64,000 nt of DNA from NCBI GenBank assembly GCA_019414325.1, contig DXMG01000003.1:44183-108182 (forward strand). Direction: 5' to 3'. Origin of the DNA: Collinsella sp. Lineage in GTDB: Bacteria > Actinomycetota > Coriobacteriia > Coriobacteriales > Coriobacteriaceae. Shown piece after piece: positions 17,530 through 25,366 of the stretch. The notes below the pieces were generated by a model that searched no databases, was not told where the DNA came from, and worked only from the letters and a program-made list of their open reading frames with translations. Within the stretch, counting starts at the first letter, position 1. Each line of letters starts with the position of its first letter. Position numbers and translations under genes: made by a program.

Positions 17530-17617
17530 TCGCACCTCTGTCGCAGTAATGTCGCACCTCTGTCGCAGTAATGTCGCACCTCTGTCGCAGTAATGTCGCA
17601 CCTCTGTCGCAGTGGCT
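17530..17617. repeat. 22-bp tandem repeat, about 3.8 copies
   Basis: The unit TCGCACCTCTGTCGCAGTAA plus TG is repeated head to tail at 17530, 17552 and 17574. A fourth copy at 17596 diverges in its last bases. It begins 15 bases after the AlbA_2 stop codon. The first three copies are identical. Confidence 0.9.
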
Positions 17618-17661
17618 TCGATGACGCGTGGATATAGTCCCTCGGCAAATCTCAAACAAAA

Positions 17662-17959
17662 TCTCAATCTGTAACGGGTAGGGGTCAAAAGCGGGCCTAG
17701 ATGTTACGGATTGAGATTGTTGAGGATGGGCCGAGGGGAATGTCTTGATCTGTAACACGAGGGACGGATTTTGCCGAGTAGCTGTTACAGATTGAGATTT
17801 TCTGGCAGGCGGGTTTGGTTTGTCTCAATCTGTAACAGGTAGGGGTCAAAAGTGGGCCTAGCTGTTACAGATCTAGATTGTTGAGGATGGGTTGAGAGGA
17901 ATGTCTCGATCTGTAACAGGTAGACCCCGGTTTTGCTGAGTAACTGTTACAGATCGAGA
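17662..17959. repeat. Array of four 55-bp palindromes (family C)
   Basis: Palindromes at 17662-17716, 17743-17797, 17823-17877 and 17904-17959 are separated by spacers of 26, 25 and 26 nt. The first and third units, with the spacers that follow them, are nearly identical, so the array contains a roughly 161-bp tandem duplication. It lies between the AlbA_2 gene and the reductase gene and, with the tandem repeat before it, fills the 17515-18101 gap. Confidence 0.88.
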
Positions 17960-18101
17960 CAAACCCGCTTTTGGGCTCACCCCATCCACCCGCCGCCACC
18001 TGATATTCGCCGATTTCCGTTGCGCCACTGCGCTCCCATGCCATATCCTCTAGACAACTACGCGGCAACATCGCCGCCGCGCCTATAAGAGAGGAATGTC
18101 C

Positions 18102-20132
18102 ATGACCGCACCTGCATCCAAGCTGCTCCAGCCCATTACGGTTGGCCCCCTTGAGCTCAAGAACCGCATTATGTTCCCGCCGCTGACCACCGGCTACGAG
18201 GAGCGCGACGGTTCCATCGGCGAGCGTAGCCTGGCCTTTTACGAGCGCCTGGCCCGTGGCGGCGTGAGCTACATCGTTATTGGCGACGTTGCTCCCGTTA
18301 TGACCGCAAGCCCCACGCCCAAGTTGGCGACCGACGCCCAGATCCCCACGTTTAAGGCGCTGGCCGACGCCGTTCACAAGCACGGCGCCAAGGTCGCGCT
18401 GCAGCTGTTCCACCCCGAGTACGACGTGCCCGGTGTCGGCCGCATGGTCATGGGTTCCATGGCCGCCGCCAAGGCAGCGCAGGAGGCCAAGGCCGCCGGC
18501 GACGAGGAGACCTTCGCCGCCAAGATGGCCGAGTCCAACGAGATCCGCAAGCAGGCATATGCCAAGCTGCACCACGACATGCAGCACTTTGTGAACGAGG
18601 CGAGCGTAGAGCAGCTCACCCAGATCAAGGAGGCCATCGCTGCCTCGGCCGCCCGCGCGCAGCAGGCCGGCATCGACGCCATCGAGGTCCACGGCGACCG
18701 TCTGGTGGGTTCGCTGTGCTCGGCCATCCTCAACCAGCGCACCGACGAGTACGGTGGCTCGTTCGAGAACCGCGTTCGCTATGCGCTCGAGGTTGTCGCC
18801 GCCATTAAGGAAGCCGCGCCGCAGCTGATGGTGGAGTACAAGCTCCCCGTGATCATGGAGAACCCCGACGGCACGCCGCGCGGCAAGGGTGGCCTGCAGC
18901 CCGACGAGGCCTGCGAGTTCGCCAAGCTGCTCGAGGGCGCGGGCATCGACATGATCCAGGTCGCGCAGGCCAACCACACCGGCAACATGGGCGACACCAT
19001 TCCGCCCATGGGTGCCATGCCCTACAACTGGACGCTGCCGGTGGCCGAGCGCGTCAAGGCCCTGGTCTCCGTGCCGGTGGCCACCGTCGGCCGTGTTGTT
19101 TCGGTCGAGGCCGGCGAGAAGATTCTTGAGGACGGCGCGGCCGACATTATCGCCTATGGCCGCTCGCTCATGTGCGACCCCGACATTGCGCTGAAGGCCG
19201 CCACGGGCGAGCCCATCCGCGAGTGCCTCAACTGCAACAAGGGCTGCGTCGACGCGATTCAAAACCGCAAGTACATCTCGTGCGTGCTCAATGCCGAGAA
19301 CGGCGACGAGGCGACCATCGCCATTAAACCGGGTGAGGGCGACAAGAAGATCGCCGTGGTGGGCGGCGGCATCGCCGGCCTGGAGGCCGCGCGCGTGGCG
19401 GCCAAACGCGGCTACGACGTGACCGTCTATGAGGCGAGCGATCACTTGGGCGGCCAGATTGTGCTGGCGGCCGCGCCTCCGCGCAAGGATGAGATTATGC
19501 GCTCGGTCGAGTATTACGAGAAGATTCTGCCCGGCCTGGGCGTGAAGGTCGAGCTCAACCACACCGCTAGCCCCGCGGACCTCAACGCCGCCGACGCCGC
19601 GATTGTGGCCGTGGGCGCGCACGACGTGGTCATCCCCGTTCCGGGCGCCGACTCGGAGAAGGTCGTCTCGAGCTGGGACGTGCTGGCCGGCAAGGTGGAG
19701 CTTACGGGCCGCGTCGCCGTCATCGGCGGCGGCCTGGTGGGCACCGAGACTGCCGAGTACCTGCTGCAGCACGGCTGCGAGGTGGCGATTGTCGAGATGC
19801 TCGACAAGATTGCCGCGGGCGAGTCCGAGACCATTCTGCCGCTGATCATGAGCGACTTTGCCGAGCACAACGTGGAGCAGCACGTGAAGACCCGCCTGAC
19901 CGCCATTACCGACGAGGGCGTTGAGGCCATTTGCACCACCGAGGACGGCGCCGAGGAGCCGGTGAAGATCGCCTGCGATTACGTGGTGATGGCCGTGGGC
20001 TCCAAGGCCAACGCGTTTGACCTGGACGGCGTAACGGTGCCCGTGACCTGCGTGGGCGACTGCTCGGGCGAGCGCACCGCCGATATTGCGAGCGCCATCC
20101 GCACGGCGTATCACGCGGCCAACGAGCTGTAG
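18102..20132 (+). CDS. NADH:flavin oxidoreductase / 2,4-dienoyl-CoA reductase-like enzyme
   Basis: The 677-residue multidomain flavoenzyme has three parts. Residues 1-370 form an FMN-binding TIM barrel of the old yellow enzyme family (LELKNRIMFPP, HGDRLVGS, DEYGGSFENRVRY, GRSLMCDPD). An iron-sulfur site follows (CLNCNKGC plus a Cys about 11 residues later). The C-terminal half has FAD-binding VVGGGIAGLEAA and NAD-binding VIGGGLVGTETAE. This is the architecture of 2,4-dienoyl-CoA reductase, trimethylamine dehydrogenase and the bile-acid enzymes BaiCD/BaiH. The substrate cannot be told from sequence. The active-site region HGDRL differs from the usual HGAHGYL. I chose ATG 18102 because GAGG is 7 bases upstream. 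It is monocistronic with a strong terminator. Confidence 0.88.
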   Translation: MTAPASKLLQPITVGPLELKNRIMFPPLTTGYEERDGSIGERSLAFYERLARGGVSYIVIGDVAPVMTASPTPKLATDAQIPTFKALADAVHKHGAKVALQLFHPEYDVPGVGRMVMGSMAAAKAAQEAKAAGDEETFAAKMAESNEIRKQAYAKLHHDMQHFVNEASVEQLTQIKEAIAASAARAQQAGIDAIEVHGDRLVGSLCSAILNQRTDEYGGSFENRVRYALEVVAAIKEAAPQLMVEYKLPVIMENPDGTPRGKGGLQPDEACEFAKLLEGAGIDMIQVAQANHTGNMGDTIPPMGAMPYNWTLPVAERVKALVSVPVATVGRVVSVEAGEKILEDGAADIIAYGRSLMCDPDIALKAATGEPIRECLNCNKGCVDAIQNRKYISCVLNAENGDEATIAIKPGEGDKKIAVVGGGIAGLEAARVAAKRGYDVTVYEASDHLGGQIVLAAAPPRKDEIMRSVEYYEKILPGLGVKVELNHTASPADLNAADAAIVAVGAHDVVIPVPGADSEKVVSSWDVLAGKVELTGRVAVIGGGLVGTETAEYLLQHGCEVAIVEMLDKIAAGESETILPLIMSDFAEHNVEQHVKTRLTAITDEGVEAICTTEDGAEEPVKIACDYVVMAVGSKANAFDLDGVTVPVTCVGDCSGERTADIASAIRTAYHAANEL

Positions 20133-20206
20133 CTAACATCGCGGCGGGGCGGGGCGGTAGCACGGATCCGCCGCGCCCGGCTGCGTCCCGTCGGGTGTCA
20201 ACCGGT

Positions 20207-20242
20207 GCGGGGCCTGCAAGCGCAGCAGGCCCCGCCCTTTTT
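20207..20242 (+). terminator. Terminator of the flavin oxidoreductase gene
   Basis: An 11-bp stem (GCGGGGCCTGC with GCAGGCCCCGC) is followed by CCTTTTTG. It begins about 75 bases after the stop codon. Confidence 0.92.
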
Positions 20243-20498
20243 GTTTTGCTCCGGTGGATGGCAATGCGCGGTAATCATGAGGAGTAAGGACGTCTACTGC
20301 CTTGCCGATTGCTCAAAATTATTGGGGGAGGGGTTAATAACTATATCCTCTATGCCAAAGGACATAAAGAGATGTCAATTTTGTTGACAAGCGAATGACG
20401 ATTAGCTGCGAGCCAGCTACCAGCGTAAATAATCGATAAAGAAATGTCGTAAATTGGTGCCAAATGCCCAGATGCCGCCGTGCGATTTTCAATTAACT

Positions 20499-20527
20499 GT
20501 TACGCGCAAACAGCAAAATGCTACTAT
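20499..20527 (+). promoter_or_regulatory. Putative extended -10 promoter of the HTH gene
   Basis: TGCTACTAT (20519-20527) matches an extended -10 element, and GTTACG lies 17 bases upstream as a weak -35. The remainder of the 20243-20571 gap is AT-richer than average and holds no recognisable gene. Confidence 0.4.
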
Positions 20528-20571
20528 CTAACATGCACGTAAGAAAGCAGATTAACGGTTAAGGCTAAGAA

Positions 20572-20976
20572 GTGGCAGGTATGTCGGAAGCAACAAGGAC
20601 TCGCACGCATGCGCCCGAGGTTAGGCAGCGCGCCGTCGAGGTCCTCCAAGAGGGGGTCGGTCATCGCGCCCTCGCCGCGGAGCTCTGCATTCCCCAGGCC
20701 ACGGCTCGTCAGTGGGCCCGCGCATATGCCGTGGGCGGTGCCGACGCCGTTCTCAACGCCGGTTCGCATCATCACACCTATTCGTACGAAGTTAAGCTCG
20801 CCGTGGTCAAGGACCGCTTGGAAAACGGCTTAACGGTTCGCGAGGCCATGATCAAGCACAAGATTCCTAGCGAGTCTTCGGTCAAGGCTTGGTGCCGTCA
20901 GTACCGCGAGAGCGGTGAGTCCGCACTGGTCGATAAGCCGCGCGGTCGCAAGCCGCGCGTTAAAAAGGCGGAATAG
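20572..20976 (+). CDS. Orphan helix-turn-helix protein, transposase OrfA-like
   Basis: The 134-residue protein consists of two consecutive HTH units (about residues 15-55, with HRALAAELCIPQATARQW, and 70-115, with VREAMIKHKIPSESSVKAW) and a basic tail PRGRKPRVKK. This layout resembles the OrfA/InsE DNA-binding subunit of IS3-type transposases. No OrfB catalytic gene and no terminal inverted repeats are visible around it. It may therefore be a remnant or a domesticated DNA-binding regulator. GTG 20572 (AAGG 7 bases upstream) or ATG 20581 could be the start. It stands just upstream of the hydrogenase operon in the same direction. Confidence 0.7.
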   Translation: MAGMSEATRTRTHAPEVRQRAVEVLQEGVGHRALAAELCIPQATARQWARAYAVGGADAVLNAGSHHHTYSYEVKLAVVKDRLENGLTVREAMIKHKIPSESSVKAWCRQYRESGESALVDKPRGRKPRVKKAE

Positions 20977-21156
20977 CAAACGGGATGGTGCACCCACAGG
21001 GGCGCATTTTTCTTGCCGCCCCTCTGCTCCAATGCGGGCGTGCCCTTACCCCGTACGCCTAAAACTCCCCAGTTGACCGAAAACCCGCCGCCGCTACTCC
21101 TCAATTGAGCTATAACGTTAAACAATTGCAGCGTTTTAGCATGGGGGAGTGATGGT

Positions 21157-24039
21157 ATGACGCTACTGTATTTCCTTACCCTGTTTCCGCTGGTACCGGC
21201 GCTGGGCATGCTGCTCGCGCGCGGTGACCGCGCCCGCGATGCGGCGGGGCTCATAGGCTCCGGCATTATTATGGCGGTGACAGTTGTAGTCGCCGTCATG
21301 TTTTTTGGCACGGGTCCGCAGAGCTTTGAGGTTGCCCCCGGCACCTCGCATGTGCTCTCGATCATCAGTTCCGTTATCGACGTCATCCTGTGCGCTGTCA
21401 TCCTGTACAACGCGTACAAATATAGGAACGCGCTCACCACGGTGCTCGGCATAGTCCAGCTGGTGGGCTCGCTCGCCTTTGCAGCCATGACGCTGCCCGC
21501 GGCCGAAGCCGTCACGGCAACGCCACTCTACCTGGACTACATGAGCGTGATCATGGTCCTCGCCGTCGGCATCGTTGGCAGTCTAATCTGCTTGTATGCC
21601 CTGGGCTACATGAAGGACTTCCAGGCCCATGACGAGCACGAGGCCGCGCTGCGCGGGCAGACCGCGCCCGACCGTCGCCCGCAGTTCCTGGCGCTCATGT
21701 TCCTGTTCCTCTCGGCCATGTTCGTCATCGTGACGAGCGACAACCTTGAGTGGCTGTTCTGCGGCTGGGAAATCACCACCGTGTGTTCGTTCCTTATGAT
21801 TGGCTACACGCGTACGCCCGAGGCCATCAAGAACGCCTTTACCCAAATCATCCTCAACATGCTGGGCGGCATCGCGTTTTTGGCCGGACTTATGTATCTG
21901 CACGTTAACGGCATGCCGCTGACCATCTCGGGCATGATCGAGCTTTCCGGCACCGGAACCGCGCAGTCCGCGCTGCTGGTGATGCCGGTCATCCTGTTGT
22001 CGCTCGCCGCGCTCACCAAGGCCGCACAGATGCCGTTCCACACTTGGCTGTTGGGTGCCATGGTTGCACCCACTCCCACGAGCGCCCTGCTGCACTCGTC
22101 AACCATGGTCAAAGCCGGCGTGTTCCTGATGGTCAAGCTGAGCCCACTCTATGCCATCTACCCCGTGACCGGCTTTATGGTCACGAGTGTGGGTGCCATC
22201 ACGTTTTTGCTCGCTGCACTCATGGCCATCTCGCAGAGCAACGCCAAACGCGTGCTCGCGTACTCCACCATTTCCAACTTGGGCCTCATCAGTGCCTGCT
22301 TGGGTGTCGGCGCGCCCGAGGCCGTATGGGCGGCCATCTTCCTGATCTTGTTCCACACGGTGGCCAAGTCGCTGCTGTTCCTGTGCGTGGGCACGGCCGA
22401 GCATCATATCGGCAGCCGCAATATCGAGGACATGGACGGCATGTTCAGCCGCATGCCGCACCTGACGCGTCTGATGATGCTGGGCATTATGGGCATGTTT
22501 GTGGCGCCGTTTGGCATGCTCGTGTCCAAGTGGGGCGCCCTGGTGGCGTTTGCGCAGACCGGCAACGTGCTCATGATCATGGTGCTTGCCTTTGGCTCGG
22601 CCGCGACGTTTTACTTCTGGGGCAAGTGGCTTGCCAAGCTTTCGGGCGTCGACCCCACGGCTCAAAACGTTGAGGTCAATGTCCATAAGACCGAATGGAT
22701 GGCCCTCAACACCATCGCCGCGCTGCTGATTCTGTGCTGCGTGGCGTTTCCGGTTATCTCGAGCGGTCTGGTGTCGCCTTACTTGGCCATGGTGTTTGGC
22801 CGCGTGCCGTACGTTATTGGCAAGGACGCCATGTATCTGATGGTGGTTATCGTGGCTTTTATCGCCGTGGTGCTGCTGACGTCATTCCGCGTGAGCAACA
22901 AACCGCACGTAAACGTATATCTTTCGGGCGTGGGAACCGACAAATATCGCCATTTCCGCGGCTCGATGGGACACGAGGTGAAGGCCGAAAAGCGCAATTG
23001 GTACTCGGAGGACGCCCTTGGCGAGAAGCGTATTGGCCCCGCGGGTAGCGTCGTATGCTGCAGCATTATCTTGTTTGCGCTGCTGTGCTGCGCGTGGATT
23101 GGGCCCGAGAGACTCGCCATGAGCGCGCCCTCGGTGCTGCGCGGTAAGTATTTCGAAGGCTCGGGCGTCGTGGGCATCTTTATAGGCACCGTGGCGTTTG
23201 CCTTGCTGGCGCCTTTGGTTGGTGGCCTGATTGACGGCATCGACCGCAAGCTGTCCGCCCGCATGCAGGGCCGCGTGGGCCCGCGCCTGCTGCAGCCCTT
23301 CTACGACGTTGCCAAGCTGCTGCGCAAGGCCCCCGCCAGCGTAAACACCATGGACGATACCTACATGGCGTGTGCGCTCATCTTTACCGTGGTGGGCGGC
23401 GGCATCTTTGTGTCGGGTTCCAACACGCTGTTGTGCGCTTTTATGGTGACGCTCGCCGCGATCTTTGTGGTGCTGGCGTCCGCCTCGACGCAAAGCCCGT
23501 TTGCCCAGGTTGGCGCCGACCGCGAGCTGCTGCAGGTCATGAGTTACGAGCCCGCCGTTCTGCTGATGAGTGTGGGCCTGTACCTTGCCACCGACAGCTT
23601 CGACTCCATCGCCGTGACGGGGCAGTCGGCCCCCATCATCGTGTACAGCGCGCCCATTTTCCTCGCGCTGCTCGCGGTGCTTACCATCAAGCTGCGCAAG
23701 TCGCCGTTTGACCTTTCGTACTCGCATCACGCGCATCAGGAGATCGTCCAGGGCGTCGCCACCGAGATGAGCGGCGGCACGCTGGCCAAGATGACCCTTA
23801 TGCACTGGTGCGAGACCGTGCTGTTTTTGATGTGGGTGGGCATGTTCTTTGTTTGGGACAACCCCGTGAGCTGGGTCGTAGCCCTGGTCGTGATGGTCGC
23901 GACGTACTTTGTCGAGGTGCTGATCGACAACACCTTCGCGCGCAGCACCTGGCGCAGCTGCTTTAAGCTCGGATGGGGCGTGGCGCTGGTGTTTGGCCTG
24001 CTCAACCTTATGCCCATCCTCGTCGACGTGTTTATTTAG
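21157..24039 (+). CDS. Fused hydrogenase membrane subunit: NuoL/M-like plus NuoH-like (EchA-EchB type)
   Basis: The 960-residue membrane protein combines two subunits that are normally separate. Residues 1 to about 620 form a proton-pumping antiporter-like subunit (HyfB/HycC/EchA class), with LEWLFCGWEITT, LLHSSTMVKAGVFL and FHTVAKSLLFLCVG. Residues about 660-960 match the NuoH/HycD/EchB quinone-channel-like subunit (GLIDGIDRKLSARMQGRVGP, SPFAQVGADRELLQVMSYEP, SPFDLSYSHHAHQEIVQG). A hydrophilic stretch near 590-640 joins them. GGGGAG lies 7 bases before the ATG. It leads the operon and anchors the soluble hydrogenase in the membrane. I see no frameshift artefact at the junction: a single long open frame runs through. 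Confidence 0.9.
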   Translation: MTLLYFLTLFPLVPALGMLLARGDRARDAAGLIGSGIIMAVTVVVAVMFFGTGPQSFEVAPGTSHVLSIISSVIDVILCAVILYNAYKYRNALTTVLGIVQLVGSLAFAAMTLPAAEAVTATPLYLDYMSVIMVLAVGIVGSLICLYALGYMKDFQAHDEHEAALRGQTAPDRRPQFLALMFLFLSAMFVIVTSDNLEWLFCGWEITTVCSFLMIGYTRTPEAIKNAFTQIILNMLGGIAFLAGLMYLHVNGMPLTISGMIELSGTGTAQSALLVMPVILLSLAALTKAAQMPFHTWLLGAMVAPTPTSALLHSSTMVKAGVFLMVKLSPLYAIYPVTGFMVTSVGAITFLLAALMAISQSNAKRVLAYSTISNLGLISACLGVGAPEAVWAAIFLILFHTVAKSLLFLCVGTAEHHIGSRNIEDMDGMFSRMPHLTRLMMLGIMGMFVAPFGMLVSKWGALVAFAQTGNVLMIMVLAFGSAATFYFWGKWLAKLSGVDPTAQNVEVNVHKTEWMALNTIAALLILCCVAFPVISSGLVSPYLAMVFGRVPYVIGKDAMYLMVVIVAFIAVVLLTSFRVSNKPHVNVYLSGVGTDKYRHFRGSMGHEVKAEKRNWYSEDALGEKRIGPAGSVVCCSIILFALLCCAWIGPERLAMSAPSVLRGKYFEGSGVVGIFIGTVAFALLAPLVGGLIDGIDRKLSARMQGRVGPRLLQPFYDVAKLLRKAPASVNTMDDTYMACALIFTVVGGGIFVSGSNTLLCAFMVTLAAIFVVLASASTQSPFAQVGADRELLQVMSYEPAVLLMSVGLYLATDSFDSIAVTGQSAPIIVYSAPIFLALLAVLTIKLRKSPFDLSYSHHAHQEIVQGVATEMSGGTLAKMTLMHWCETVLFLMWVGMFFVWDNPVSWVVALVVMVATYFVEVLIDNTFARSTWRSCFKLGWGVALVFGLLNLMPILVDVFI

Positions 24040-24051
24040 GAGGCGGCATCC

Positions 24052-24645
24052 ATGGATCATAAAATGTCGCGCTCGCCGTGGGTTATTCATTACGACGGTT
24101 CGAGCTGCAACGGATGCGATATCGAGGTGCTGGCCTCGCTCACGCCGCTGTTCGATGCGGAGCGCTTTGGCGTGGTCAACACCGGCAACCCCAAGCATGC
24201 GGACATCTTTTTGGTGACGGGCTCGGTCAACGCTCAGAACTTGCCTGTCGTGCGCCAGATTTACAACCAGATGCTCGAGCCCAAGTGCGTGGTGGCCTGC
24301 GGCATCTGCGCGTGCTCGGGCGGCGTGTTCCGCGATGCCTACAACGTGATCGGCGGCGTGGACCGCGCGATTCCCGTGGACGTGTACGCGCCCGGATGCG
24401 CCATTCGCCCCGAGACCGTGATCGATGCCATCGTGGAGGCGTGCGGCATCCTGGACCAGAAGGAGGCCGTGATGCGCGCCGGCGGCGATCCGCTCACCGT
24501 GGGCGGTGCCGCCACCTGGGACGGTGGCGTCGAGCTGGGTGAGGACGGGTTTGTGGCTGCGGCTGAGGCCGGCGACGCGTCCGTTGCTGGCGACGCACCT
24601 GCTGGGAAGCCCGCCGCGCCCGCTGCTGCAAAGGAGGCCGAGTAA
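24052..24645 (+). CDS. Hydrogenase small subunit (NuoB/EchC/HycG-like)
   Basis: This is the iron-sulfur subunit that passes electrons to or from the NiFe site. The 197-residue product has the conserved cysteines for the proximal [4Fe-4S] cluster: CNGCDIE at residues 20-26, VACGICACSGG near 83 and APGCAIRP near 113. The NuoB-like core ends near residue 150. An Ala/Glu/Gly-rich tail of about 45 residues follows and is not part of the family. AGGAGG precedes the ATG at good spacing, and the gene begins 12 bases after the fused membrane subunit. Its stop codon overlaps the start of the next gene. Confidence 0.92.
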   Translation: MDHKMSRSPWVIHYDGSSCNGCDIEVLASLTPLFDAERFGVVNTGNPKHADIFLVTGSVNAQNLPVVRQIYNQMLEPKCVVACGICACSGGVFRDAYNVIGGVDRAIPVDVYAPGCAIRPETVIDAIVEACGILDQKEAVMRAGGDPLTVGGAATWDGGVELGEDGFVAAAEAGDASVAGDAPAGKPAAPAAAKEAE

Positions 24646-25361
24646 TGCAAAAGGCAATCTATACCACCGTCGGGATCGATGGGCTGTTGCCGCACGTACA
24701 GGCGCTCAAGGGTGCCGGCGCGCGCTTTGTGCAGATGCATGCCGAGCGCTGTGTGGACGACGGATCGTATCGCCTGGTCTATACGTTCATCAACGTTTGT
24801 GCTGCCCAGGAGCATATTGCGCAGGACGGCAGCTATGCGATTGAGAACCTGGTGGTTGAGGGAATTGATCAGTATCAGGAGATTCCGTCCATCAGCTCGT
24901 ATTACCCCGCGGTGTTCCCGTTTGAAAATGAGGCCCACGACCTGTTTGGCCTTGCCATCACCGACATGCAGATCGACTTTAAGGGCTTTTTCTACCAGGT
25001 TTCGACTGCCGAGCCCATGAGCGTTATCACGCCCGAGGTGAAGGCCGCGCGCGAGAAGGCCATGAAGGTCCGTGCCGCCGCCGAAGCCAAGGCGCGCAAG
25101 GCCGCTGCCGAAAAGGCCGCAGCGGCTGCGGCTGCTGCAGGGGAGGGCGCTGCGAGCGCCGGCGATGCCGCGGGCGCCGCTGCTCAGCCCGTTGCGGCTG
25201 CCGGCTCCGATGCTCAGCACGATGAGGCTGCTGCGAAGGCCGCGCTCAAGGCTGCCGAGATGGAGGCAAAGCTCGCTGCCATGGATCCCGAGAAAGCAGC
25301 CAAGGTCCGCGCGGCGCTTGCCGCCAAGGCCGCCCGCGACAAGCAGAAAAAGGAGGCGTAA
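24645..25361 (+). CDS. Hydrogenase NuoC/EchD-like subunit with Ala/Lys-rich tail
   Basis: The first roughly 130 residues match the 30-kDa NADH dehydrogenase subunit family (NuoC/EchD). Recognisable are IPSISSYYPAVFPFENEAHDLFG and the preceding beta-sheet region. In E. coli formate hydrogenlyase this part is fused to the large subunit; here it is a separate gene, as in Ech and Coo hydrogenases. The remaining 105 residues are almost only Ala, Lys, Glu and Asp and look like a long charged helix or coiled coil. The start overlaps the preceding stop codon by 1 base (TAATG), so translation is coupled. Confidence 0.88.
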   Translation: MQKAIYTTVGIDGLLPHVQALKGAGARFVQMHAERCVDDGSYRLVYTFINVCAAQEHIAQDGSYAIENLVVEGIDQYQEIPSISSYYPAVFPFENEAHDLFGLAITDMQIDFKGFFYQVSTAEPMSVITPEVKAAREKAMKVRAAAEAKARKAAAEKAAAAAAAAGEGAASAGDAAGAAAQPVAAAGSDAQHDEAAAKAALKAAEMEAKLAAMDPEKAAKVRAALAAKAARDKQKKEA

Positions 25362-25366
25362 GGCCC

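Noticed and set aside
15679..17959. CRISPR array
   Set aside because: Units are palindromic and 55 bp with 26-nt spacers, two spacers are nearly identical, there are at most four units per array, and no cas gene is near.
17865..20114. Long minus-strand open frame of 749 codons
   Set aside because: It lies opposite the flavin oxidoreductase, which has clear motifs; the antisense product is compositionally biased.
20572..20976. Complete insertion sequence
   Set aside because: Only an OrfA-like gene is present, with no catalytic OrfB and no terminal inverted repeats.
22882..24657. Minus-strand open frame of 591 codons
   Set aside because: Antisense to the hydrogenase genes; no recognisable domain.
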